NCBI GenBank assembly: GCA_025450195.1
Contig: JANWHW010000044.1
Span: 1 to 43,092, forward strand
Direction: 5' to 3'
Length of the DNA: 43,092 nucleotides
Source: Solirubrobacterales bacterium
Lineage (GTDB): Bacteria; Actinomycetota; Thermoleophilia; Solirubrobacterales; 70-9
Part shown: positions 29,311 through 36,435 of the stretch, piece by piece
How positions within the stretch are numbered: the stretch's first letter is position 1
Layout of the letters: each line of letters starts with the position of its first letter
Notes under the pieces: generated by a model
What the model was told of the DNA's origin: nothing
The model's input: the letters and a program-made list of their open reading frames with translations, nothing else
Databases searched by the model: none
Program-made: the position numbers and the translations under genes

Positions 29311-29354
29311 TCACGGCCCCGAGGGGCCGTGAATCGAAGCTCGACTTTGCTTCG
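29311..29354. terminator. Paired hairpins between convergent genes
   Basis: TCACGGCCCC-GA-GGGGCCGTGA (29311-29332) is a perfect 10-bp inverted repeat. CGAAGC-TCGACTTT-GCTTCG (29335-29354) follows at once. There is no long T-run. It probably ends transcription of both converging genes. Confidence 0.7.
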
Positions 29355-29361
29355 CTGGGCC

Positions 29362-29856
29362 CTAGACCTGCGCGGGAGGTTCGGGTGGTGTGACCACCGT
29401 TGCCGGCGTCTCCGGCACTGCGCTGGCGGTACCGCCGCCCTCGAGCGTGGCCCAAACCTTGTTCATCTCGCTCTGGATGTAGCCCGGAACGATGATGCTG
29501 GTGAAGCCGATGACGAACCCTCCCAGGATCAGGATCAGGACGATCCAGCCGTTGAACGTAACGTCTCCTGTCGTCACCTCTTGGGAGCGCTGCATCCGCT
29601 TGACCCCGTTGTAGAGGGAGAAGTAGGGCGGAATGAGGATCAAGAACCCGGGGAAGACCGCCAGCAGAGAGGTCGTTGCGTTCTCACCGAGGCCGTCAGC
29701 GCCCTTGGCCTTGCCGAGGTCGACCATCTCACGGTTGATCTGGTACCACCAATAGATCCCGTAGATCCCGAGCGTGACGATGGTAAGGACGGGAACTGCG
29801 ACTGGGTGCCGAATCTTTGCGGTGCAACCCGGACTGATCTGAACCTCTGCGGCCAT
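29362..29856 (-). CDS. DUF4234-like membrane protein
   Basis: 164 residues from ATG 29856, with AAGGAG five bases upstream; ATG 29874 is less well placed. HPVAVPVLTIVTLGIYGIYWWYQINREM is the signature first helix of DUF4234 proteins. Two further hydrophobic segments follow (LLAVFPGFLILIPPYFSLY and GWIVLILILGGFVIGFTSIIV). The tail is Pro/Thr/Ala-rich (TPATVVTPPEPPAQV). Function unknown; presumably an inner-membrane protein. Confidence 0.8.
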   Translation of the reverse strand: MAAEVQISPGCTAKIRHPVAVPVLTIVTLGIYGIYWWYQINREMVDLGKAKGADGLGENATTSLLAVFPGFLILIPPYFSLYNGVKRMQRSQEVTTGDVTFNGWIVLILILGGFVIGFTSIIVPGYIQSEMNKVWATLEGGGTASAVPETPATVVTPPEPPAQV

Positions 29857-29960
29857 TCTCGCTCCTTGCTGCATCGGTTATGGGTGCAGTGTGAGCCTAC
29901 TTCCTCGGGGGTCGCATTGCTAGAGGGAGTGCCCCGGCTGTGGGCTCGCTTCGGCTGAGC

Positions 29961-29966
29961 TAGGAT
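29961..29966 (+). promoter_or_regulatory. Candidate -10 hexamer for the FKBP gene
   Basis: TAGGAT, nine bases before ATG 29976. Confidence 0.45.
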
Positions 29967-29975
29967 TTTGCGCCG

Positions 29976-30470
29976 ATGGAGCAGGGAACCGATCGCAGAT
30001 GGATGATTCTGGCCGTATTCGCGCTGGTTGCTGTGGGAATCGTGGGGGCGATCCTGATCGGTCGCGCGGGCGGCGAGGACTCCTCGTCGACCAAGACGGA
30101 TACGGATACGAAGCCCACGGTCGAAGTCCCTGACGGCGCGCCTCCGAAGGAACTGGTCGAGCAGGATCTGGTCGAGGGGACCGGGCCCGAAGCCAAGTCT
30201 GGCGACGAAGTCACCGTCCAGTACGTCGGGGTGGGCTTCGAAAGCGGCGAAGAGTTCGACGCCTCTTGGGGAGGCGAACCGTTCCCCTTCACCCTGGGCA
30301 CCGGCGGAGTGATAGCTGGCTGGGATCAGGGCGTTGAGGGGATGAAGGTTGGCGGGCGGCGCGAATTGATCATCCCGCCCGATCTCGCCTATGGCCCCGA
30401 AGGCCGTCCCCCCGCGATCGGCCCGAACGAAACGCTGATCTTTGTGATCGACTTACTCGAAGTCAAATAG
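29976..30470 (+). CDS. Membrane-anchored FKBP-type peptidyl-prolyl isomerase
   Basis: 164 residues. An uncleaved anchor or signal helix (residues 9-30, WMILAVFALVAVGIVGAILI) is followed by a Ser/Thr/Asp linker and an FKBP domain from about residue 55. EGTGPEAKSGDEVTVQYVG, the Phe-Asp in EEFDASWG, VIAGWDQGVEGMKVGGRRELIIPPDLAYG and LIFVIDLLEVK are canonical. It isomerises Xaa-Pro bonds, probably helping fold exported proteins. TAGGAT sits nine bases upstream. The stop is followed directly by an open frame belonging to the winged-helix gene. Confidence 0.93.
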   Translation: MEQGTDRRWMILAVFALVAVGIVGAILIGRAGGEDSSSTKTDTDTKPTVEVPDGAPPKELVEQDLVEGTGPEAKSGDEVTVQYVGVGFESGEEFDASWGGEPFPFTLGTGGVIAGWDQGVEGMKVGGRRELIIPPDLAYGPEGRPPAIGPNETLIFVIDLLEVK

Positions 30471-30631
30471 CGACTCAGTCGGCCATCGACCAATCAACCC
30501 TCGCTGAACGATTTTCAGCGCAGGGCCTTGCGGGGCCACGGCTGGAAGATCCGACTGCTGTCGCTGAGCGTCTGCTTGCGGTCCAGGGTCAAGATCCCCG
30601 CGGCGCGCGCCTGGCGATTAGGGCCCGGACG

Positions 30632-31513
30632 GTGGGGCTGTCGGCTGCGGACGTCGATCGAGCATTGAGCGAGGACCGCTCGTTATTGATCGCCTGGCTC
30701 AACCGCGGCACACTGCACCTGGTTCGAAGTGAGGACTACGCCTGGCTGCACGCGGTGACGACACCGCCCCTGCTCAACGAGAGCGTGCGCCGGCTGGGCG
30801 TCGAAGGGATTTCAGCCGAGGTGGGCGAGCGCGCCATGGCGAGGATCGAGCGGGCGCTGGCGGAGGAGGGGCCGCTGACCCGTGTTCGGCTCCGCGCGCT
30901 CCTCGAGGAGGACGGGTTCCCGAGCTCGGGACAGGCCTTCTCGCATCTCTGCTTTCGGGCCGGCGTGCTGGGGATCCTCGTCCGCGGCCCGATGATCGGC
31001 AACCAGCACGCCTATGTCCTCGCCCGCGACTGGATCGGGGAATCGAAGCCGGTCGACCGCGACGCGGCGCTGGCGGAGCTCGCCCGCCGCTATCTGGTTG
31101 GCCATGCCCCAGCAACGGATCGCGATTTGGCCAAGTGGGCTGGACTGCCGTTGCGCGACGCTCGGGCGGGCCTGTCGGCGATCGGCTCCGAGCTGGAGGA
31201 GCGCGAGGGGCTTGTACGCCTCGCCAAGTCTCCGCCCGCGGGCAAGATCCCCAAACCGCGCCTACTCGGCGCCTACGACCCAGTGCTGTTGGGCTGGGCT
31301 TCGCGAGAGGAGATCCTCGGCCCTCACACTCAACTGGTCACCACCAATGGCCTCTTCCGCCCGTTTGCATTGGTCGACGGCCACGCCGTGGCGACTTGGA
31401 AGCTCACCAAGGGCAAAGTCACGATCGAGCGTCTCGGCCGGATCGCCAAGGAGGCCTCCGCCGCGCTCGAAGCAGAAGCGGTTGACGTCGAACGCTTTCT
31501 CGCCGGCGTCTAG
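30632..31513 (+). CDS. Winged-helix DNA-binding protein (HTH_42-like)
   Basis: At least 293 residues from GTG 30632. AWLNRGTLHLVRSEDYAWLH, LGAYDPVLLGWASREEILG and the late FRPFALVDGHAVATWKL match the winged-helix DNA-binding family (HTH_42/YcaQ-like, related to DNA glycosylases that unhook interstrand crosslinks). The family N-terminus seems to lie upstream: the same frame reads LAERFSAQGLAGPRLEDPTA and VAERLLAVQGQDPRGARLAI without a stop back past 30476, but with no ATG, GTG or TTG. The true start may therefore be a rare codon (for example ATC 30485), or a base may be missing. Convergent with glyS. Confidence 0.8.
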   Translation: MGLSAADVDRALSEDRSLLIAWLNRGTLHLVRSEDYAWLHAVTTPPLLNESVRRLGVEGISAEVGERAMARIERALAEEGPLTRVRLRALLEEDGFPSSGQAFSHLCFRAGVLGILVRGPMIGNQHAYVLARDWIGESKPVDRDAALAELARRYLVGHAPATDRDLAKWAGLPLRDARAGLSAIGSELEEREGLVRLAKSPPAGKIPKPRLLGAYDPVLLGWASREEILGPHTQLVTTNGLFRPFALVDGHAVATWKLTKGKVTIERLGRIAKEASAALEAEAVDVERFLAGV

Positions 31514-31537
31514 CCCAACAATCGCTTTGCCTCGCGT

Positions 31538-32929
31538 TTAACCCAGCTTGGGGCTGCGCCAGGGCTGTTCCAGTCGCTCGGCCAGCTCGTTGGCCAGGCC
31601 CTCGATCGGAATTCGAATCTGCTCGAGGGAGTCGCGGTCGCGGAGAGTGACGGTGTCGTCTTCCATCGTTTGATGGTCGACCGTGATGCCCCAGGGGGTG
31701 CCGATCTCGTCCTGGCGACGGTAGCGCTTGCCGATGTTGCCGCCTTCGTCGAACTCAGCGGGAATGCGTCTCCGCAGCTCCTCGAAGATCCCGCGTGCCT
31801 TCTCGGGCATCCCCTCCTTGGAGAGGAGGGGGAGGACGGCGACCTTGACCGGGGCGAGGCGGGGATGGAGGCGGAGCACGGTGCGCTGGCGCCCCTCAAC
31901 CTCCTCGACGTCATAGGAGTCGACCAGGAAGGCCAGGGCAGCGCGATCCGCGCCGGCCGCCGGCTCGATCACATGGGGGACGTATCGCTCTTTGGTCCCT
32001 TGGTCGAAGTACTCGAGCTTCTCGCCGCTGGACTTGGCGTGTTGGGTGAGGTCGAAGTCACCGCGGTTGGCGATCCCCTCGAGCTCCGACCAGCCAATCG
32101 GGAAGAGGTACTCGATGTCGCTGGTCCCTGACGAGTAGTGGGAGAGCTCCTCGGCCCCGTGGGGTCGCACACGCAGGTATTCGGGGCAGATGCCCAGCTC
32201 GGTGTACCAGCGCTCGCGCTCCTCGATCCATGTCCTATGCCACTCCTCCGCATCGTTGGGCGGCACGAAGAACTCCATCTCCATCTGCTCGAACTCGCGA
32301 GTTCGGAAGATGAAGTTCCCCGGGGTGATCTCGTTGCGAAACGACTTGCCGATCTGGGCGATCCCGAAGGGCGGCTTCTTGCGGGCGAAGCTGAGCACGT
32401 TCTTGAAGTTGATGAAGATTCCCTGTGCGGTCTCGGGTCGGAGGTAGACCTCTGAGCCCTCGCCGGCCACCGGCCCGATGTGGGTTTCGAACATCAGGTT
32501 GAACTGGCGTGGCTCTGACAGCTCGCCGCCGCACTCGGGACAGCGCAGCTCGGCCTCGAGATCGCCGCCTTTCGCCTCGATGTCCTCGCGCAGGTGATCC
32601 TCGCGCCAGCGTTTCTTGCACTCGCCGAGGCACTGCACGAGCGGATCGGTGAATCCCTCCAGGTGCCCCGATGCCTCCCACACCCGTGGGTGCTGGATGA
32701 TCGCCGAGTCGAGAGCGACGATGTCATCGCGCTCCTGCAGCATCGCCCGCCACCACTCGGCCTTGACGTTGTTCTTCAGCAGGACGCCATAGTGGCCGTA
32801 GTCGTAGGTCGAGCCGACTCCGCCGTAGATCTCCGAGGAAGGGAAGACGAAGCCGCGCCTCTTGCAGAGCGCGACTATCTCCTCCATCGTTACCGCATCG
32901 CTGCGGGTGTCCGGCTCGACGCTGGCCAT
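31538..32929 (-). CDS. glyS: Glycyl-tRNA synthetase, single-chain type
   Basis: 463-residue homodimeric class II synthetase (eukaryote/archaea/actinobacteria-like, GlyQS type). Class II motifs: FRNEITPGNFIFRTREFEQMEMEFF (motif 2) and a C-terminal motif 3-like block near AAGADRAALAFL. LRPETAQGIFINFKNVL and YGGVGSTYDYGHYGVLLKNN are diagnostic. A zinc-type CPECGGEL and QCLGECKKRW occur in the insert. The C-terminal anticodon-binding domain begins near LAPVKVAVLPLLSKEG. ATG 32929 was chosen because the upstream 13 codons are in the divergent promoter; TACGGT lies seven bases before it. Confidence 0.96.
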   Translation of the reverse strand: MASVEPDTRSDAVTMEEIVALCKRRGFVFPSSEIYGGVGSTYDYGHYGVLLKNNVKAEWWRAMLQERDDIVALDSAIIQHPRVWEASGHLEGFTDPLVQCLGECKKRWREDHLREDIEAKGGDLEAELRCPECGGELSEPRQFNLMFETHIGPVAGEGSEVYLRPETAQGIFINFKNVLSFARKKPPFGIAQIGKSFRNEITPGNFIFRTREFEQMEMEFFVPPNDAEEWHRTWIEERERWYTELGICPEYLRVRPHGAEELSHYSSGTSDIEYLFPIGWSELEGIANRGDFDLTQHAKSSGEKLEYFDQGTKERYVPHVIEPAAGADRAALAFLVDSYDVEEVEGRQRTVLRLHPRLAPVKVAVLPLLSKEGMPEKARGIFEELRRRIPAEFDEGGNIGKRYRRQDEIGTPWGITVDHQTMEDDTVTLRDRDSLEQIRIPIEGLANELAERLEQPWRSPKLG

Positions 32930-32936
32930 GGGCGGA

Positions 32937-32942
32937 ACCGTA
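32937..32942 (-). promoter_or_regulatory. Candidate -10 hexamer for glyS
   Basis: TACGGT on the minus strand, seven bases before ATG 32929. Confidence 0.45.
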
Positions 32943-32966
32943 TCGGCTGCGATAATCGCCAGCCGC

Positions 32967-33290
32967 ATGGCGATCTATGAGTACAAATGCGCCAAGGACC
33001 ACGTCTTCGACGTGATCCAGAAGATGAGCGACGATCCGCTGACCGAGTGCCAGGAGTGCGGCGCTCCCGCCGAGCGCGTTCTGCATCCGGTCGCCGTCCA
33101 CTTCAAGGGCTCCGGCTTCTACAACACCGACTACGGCAAGAAGAAGGGCAGCGGCAACGGCACCAGCTCGGAGGGCGCAAAGGAGTCAGCGGACTCAAAG
33201 GGCTCCGACTCGAAGGGCTCGGACTCAAAGGGCCCGGAGAAGAAGTCGAGCGATGCCAAGGCTTCGACCTCAGCCGCCGCCGGCGACTGA
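32967..33290 (+). CDS. FmdB-like zinc-ribbon protein
   Basis: 107 residues from ATG 32967; GATAAT lies ten bases upstream. The N-terminal MAIYEYKCAKDHVFDVIQKMSDDP and CQECGAPAERVLHPVAVHFKG follow the FmdB small zinc-ribbon pattern, but the first CxxC is reduced to a single Cys (CAKDH), so metal binding may use the His. From residue 60 it is low-complexity Lys/Ser/Gly/Asp with repeated KGSDS units. Divergent from glyS by 37 bases. Role unknown; FmdB was named as a putative regulator. Confidence 0.85.
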   Translation: MAIYEYKCAKDHVFDVIQKMSDDPLTECQECGAPAERVLHPVAVHFKGSGFYNTDYGKKKGSGNGTSSEGAKESADSKGSDSKGSDSKGPEKKSSDAKASTSAAAGD

Positions 33291-33292
33291 CT

Positions 33293-33348
33293 CAGATCTG
33301 TTGACGAGTTTCTGAACCCAGGGGGTACATAAGTCGTCAACAGATCTG
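33293..33348. terminator. Perfect 15-bp inverted repeat between convergent genes
   Basis: CAGATCTGTTGACGA (33293-33307) and TCGTCAACAGATCTG (33334-33348) flank a 26-base loop. It lies between the fmdB-like and LCP stops; a GGCGGCTTTT run follows. Probably a shared terminator, though the long loop and low GC are unusual. Confidence 0.65.
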
Positions 33349-33358
33349 GAGGCGGCTT

Positions 33359-34609
33359 TTATTCGCCCAGCAGCTCCTTCACCGCGCGGCGTCGCTCCGA
33401 CTCGGGCACTTCGATGCTGCCGACCGGGCCCGAAAAGTCGCATCCCGCGTTTTCCCCTTTGCAAAGCACGTCGGCCTGGCTGTCGCCCCCGATCCCGGCG
33501 GCGAGGATCAGCTGCGGCATCGTCAGAAACCCCATGTCGCTGACGAACGCCTTCGGTGCGTTCCAGCCGATGATCGGCCCCTGGATGAAGTTGTAGGGGG
33601 CGCGCAGGGGGTCGGTCAGCCGCCCCTTGATGCCGCTGATCACCGCCTGCTGTGCCTTGGCTCGGTCGAGGTCTTCGTAGCCCAGTGTGTAGGCGCTACG
33701 CCCTGGGCCTGGGCATTCGCTCGGCTTGCGAATTCGCGAGTAGATCAGCGCCTCTTCGCCGTCCAGCGTGTTCTCTCCCTTGCCAAGCCGCAGCGTGAAG
33801 CCGCCTTGACCACCGCCGGCGCCGCCCGCGATATCGGCACAGATCTTCTGCGGGACGTCGACGACGACGCCGCCGACGGCGTCGATCAAGTCTTCGAAGC
33901 CGGTGAAGTTGACGATCGCGACGTGGTCGACCTCGATGTCGAGGAAGTCCTCCACCGCTTCGATCTGCGCCGCTGCACCGCCGAAGGCGAAGGCAGCGTT
34001 GATCTTTTCCGGGCTCTGGCCGGGGATCTCGGCGTAGACGTCGCGCGGGATCGAGAGTTTGCGGAAGGCGCCGCCCCCGGCGCGGATCAGCATCAGCGTG
34101 TCGGCGCGGAATTCGCCGACCGAGCAATCGTCGTGCGGGGCGTCGCCACGGGCCTGCTGGTCGAAGCACTCCTCTGAGGGGGCTGCGCCCGGCTCTTGGG
34201 TGTCGGGCGGCCGGGCATCGGTGCCGAGCACCAGGATGGTCTGTGCCTGGGGCAGGAGCAGGGGGTTGCCGTGCAGCGTCGACTTTGCCTCCCCGGAGAG
34301 CTTGAAGGCTTGCAGCTGGGCTGAGATTGCGAAGGCGAGGAAGCTGAGGAAGATCCAGGCGAGGGCGGCGAGGCCAACCCACTTTAGGACTGTCTTGCCG
34401 AGGGCCCGCTCTCCTCGCTGCCGCTCGTTCCCCGACCGGCTGCGCCTCGGCAGCTTGGGAAGCTGCGGGCCGCGACCCTTGCCGATGTCTGAGAGGTCGG
34501 GTTTTCTGAAGCCGCGAAATAGGCCCCTGCGGGACCGGTACACCTTGTATTCGGGCAGCTTTGGGGGCTGCTGCTCACCGTCGCTCGACATGAAAGGGTT
34601 AGGAATCAT
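33359..34609 (-). CDS. LytR-CpsA-Psr (LCP) family protein
   Basis: 416 residues. A basic cytoplasmic N-terminus is followed by one transmembrane helix (about residues 75-97, VGLAALAWIFLSFLAFAISA) and the extracytoplasmic LCP domain: ILVLGTDARPP, FRADTLMLIRAGGGAFRKLSIPRDVYAEIP, INAAFAFGG and LDGEEALIYSRIRK with the catalytic-site arginines. LCP enzymes attach polyisoprenyl-linked glycopolymers to peptidoglycan. A four-cysteine pattern (ECFDQQARGDAPHDDC plus two late Cys) suggests disulfides. The start is ATG 34609 or ATG 34591 (MSSDGEQQ). It is divergent from the ROK kinase by 30 bases. Confidence 0.92.
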   Translation of the reverse strand: MIPNPFMSSDGEQQPPKLPEYKVYRSRRGLFRGFRKPDLSDIGKGRGPQLPKLPRRSRSGNERQRGERALGKTVLKWVGLAALAWIFLSFLAFAISAQLQAFKLSGEAKSTLHGNPLLLPQAQTILVLGTDARPPDTQEPGAAPSEECFDQQARGDAPHDDCSVGEFRADTLMLIRAGGGAFRKLSIPRDVYAEIPGQSPEKINAAFAFGGAAAQIEAVEDFLDIEVDHVAIVNFTGFEDLIDAVGGVVVDVPQKICADIAGGAGGGQGGFTLRLGKGENTLDGEEALIYSRIRKPSECPGPGRSAYTLGYEDLDRAKAQQAVISGIKGRLTDPLRAPYNFIQGPIIGWNAPKAFVSDMGFLTMPQLILAAGIGGDSQADVLCKGENAGCDFSGPVGSIEVPESERRRAVKELLGE

Positions 34610-34639
34610 GCCGATGCTTGCGGTCGCCTGCCCCCCGCG

Positions 34640-35599
34640 ATGAATTCGCCCGAAGCGATAGGCGTCGACCTGGGCGGTACCAAGATGCTCCTCGGCGTCC
34701 TCGACTCGAGCTCAAAAGTCGTTTGGGAGAGTCGCGAGCGCTCGACCGGGCAGAGTGAGGAGGAGCTGGTCGAGCTGCTGGTGCGCGAGATTGCAGAGGC
34801 ACGCGCGGCGCACGGAGGCGTAGAGGCGATCGGCCTGGGCATGCCCGCCACCGTCGACCACGAGAAGGGGCTCGCGATATCGGCCGTCAACTTGCCCATT
34901 GAGGACCTCCCGATCCGCGACCTCGCGGTCGATCGAATTGGGCTGCCGGTATTCGTCGACAACGATGCCAATGTCGCGGCGCTCGCCGAGCATCTCTATG
35001 GCGCGGCGCGGGGGACGCAGAACGCGGTGATGCTGACGCTTGGCACCGGCATCGGAGGTGGCTTGATCCTCGGTGGGGAGATCTACCGCGGTGCCACCGG
35101 AGCCGGCGCCGAGCTGGGGCACATGGTGATCGAGATAGACGGACCTCTCTGTCAGGGGAACTGCCCGAGCCGCGGTTGCATCGAGACCTTCGCATCGGGC
35201 ACGGCAATCGGGCGCGAAGGCCGAGCTGCCGCCGAACGGGAGCCCGACTCCGCCCTGGGCAAGATGCTCGCCAACGGCGCCGATGTCGACGGCAGGGCGG
35301 TCACCGAGGCGGCGCTCGGGGGCGATGCGACTGCGATTGGGGTCTTCGACCTGGTCGGGATGCGGCTCGGCGTCGCGCTGGCCAGCTTCGCCAACATCTT
35401 CGAGCCGGAGGTGATCGTGATCGGTGGGGGCGTGATAGCCGCCGGAGACCTATTGCTCGAGCCGGCCCGTCGTGAGCTGCAGGCGAGGGCCCTGGCGCCG
35501 ATGAATCGCACCCCGGTGGTGGCTGCCGAGCTGGGCGAGGATGCGGGGATGATTGGGGCCGCCGCGATGGCGCGGATCGAATTGGAACGGAGCGGCTGA
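34640..35599 (+). CDS. ROK family sugar kinase (glucokinase-like)
   Basis: 319 residues. The phosphate motif IGVDLGGTKMLLGVLD opens the protein, LTLGTGIGGGLILGGEIYRGATGAGAELGHM carries the sugar site, and CQGNCPSRGCIETFASG is the ROK zinc motif. It phosphorylates a hexose, probably glucose, with ATP or polyphosphate. Its stop overlaps the rsmI start (TGATG), so the two are coupled. The start ATG has neither a good Shine-Dalgarno sequence nor a TANNNT box. Confidence 0.93.
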   Translation: MNSPEAIGVDLGGTKMLLGVLDSSSKVVWESRERSTGQSEEELVELLVREIAEARAAHGGVEAIGLGMPATVDHEKGLAISAVNLPIEDLPIRDLAVDRIGLPVFVDNDANVAALAEHLYGAARGTQNAVMLTLGTGIGGGLILGGEIYRGATGAGAELGHMVIEIDGPLCQGNCPSRGCIETFASGTAIGREGRAAAEREPDSALGKMLANGADVDGRAVTEAALGGDATAIGVFDLVGMRLGVALASFANIFEPEVIVIGGGVIAAGDLLLEPARRELQARALAPMNRTPVVAAELGEDAGMIGAAAMARIELERSG

Positions 35600-36426
35600 T
35601 GCCGGGGTCGCTGATCGTCTGCCCGACCCCAATCGGCAATCTCGACGACATCACCATCCGTGTTCGGGACGCTCTGGTGAGCGCCGACTACATCGCCTGC
35701 GAGGACACGCGCCGCACCGGTGGCCTGCTCGAGAAGCTGGGCATTCGTCCGGCGCCTCCCCTTGTTTCGAATCACGAGGGCAACGAAGCGGCGCGCGCGA
35801 CGGAGCTGGCGCAGAGGATCGAGCGGGGCGCTTGCGTCGTACTCGTTTCAGACGCCGGGATGCCGGCCATCTCCGACCCAGGCTTCCGCCTGATCCGGCG
35901 CTGCCTCGAACGCAACCTGGAGGTGGTGGTGCTGCCCGGCCCGTCGGTGGTCCCGGTCGCGCTGGTCGCCTCGGGGCTTCCGACCGACCGCTGGCGCTTC
36001 GAGGGCTTCCTGCCGAAGCGGTCCGGTGAGATGGAGCGCGTATTGCGCTCGAAGGAGACGGTGATCGCCTTCGAGTCTCCCCGCCGCGTCGGCGAGTCCC
36101 TCGCGGCTCTGGCGGCGATCGCCCCGGATCGCCCCGCCGCCGTCTGTCGTGAGTTGTCGAAGATGCACGAGGAGGTCTCTCGGGGCTCGCTGGGCGAACT
36201 GGCGCGGCGCTTTCGCGGCGACGTCAAGGGCGAGATCGTGCTGGTAATCGGGCCCGCCGCCTCCGAAGAGCACGAGGGGGACATCGGGTTCGCGGTGGAC
36301 GCTCTCCGCCATCTCGTCCAATCGGGCGCGCGGCCCCGTGCTGCCGCCAGCGTCGTCGCGGCGCTGACGGGGACCCGTGCCAACGACCTCTACCGGGCCC
36401 TGACCGGGCGCGAGCCACGCAGATAG
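35599..36426 (+). CDS. rsmI: 16S rRNA (cytidine1402-2'-O)-methyltransferase
   Basis: 275 residues, SAM-dependent tetrapyrrole-methylase fold. LIVCPTPIGNLDDITIRVRDAL, CEDTRRTGGLLEKLGI, SDAGMPAISDPGFRLIRRC and LPGPSVVPVALVASGLP are the RsmI signatures. It 2'-O-methylates C1402 in the decoding centre. It overlaps the ROK gene by one base and is followed after nine bases by metG. Confidence 0.95.
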   Translation: MPGSLIVCPTPIGNLDDITIRVRDALVSADYIACEDTRRTGGLLEKLGIRPAPPLVSNHEGNEAARATELAQRIERGACVVLVSDAGMPAISDPGFRLIRRCLERNLEVVVLPGPSVVPVALVASGLPTDRWRFEGFLPKRSGEMERVLRSKETVIAFESPRRVGESLAALAAIAPDRPAAVCRELSKMHEEVSRGSLGELARRFRGDVKGEIVLVIGPAASEEHEGDIGFAVDALRHLVQSGARPRAAASVVAALTGTRANDLYRALTGREPRR

Positions 36427-36429
36427 CCT
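36424..36429 (+). promoter_or_regulatory. Candidate -10 hexamer for metG
   Basis: TAGCCT, six bases before GTG 36436. It overlaps the rsmI stop codon, so metG could be transcribed on its own as well as by read-through. Confidence 0.4.
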
Positions 36430-36435
36430 GAGCTC

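Noticed and set aside
33301-33331. Sigma70-type promoter TTGACG...TACATA inside the inverted repeat
   Set aside because: The spacer is 19 bases and the site points into the 3' end of a convergent gene; the TTGACG is part of the hairpin arm.
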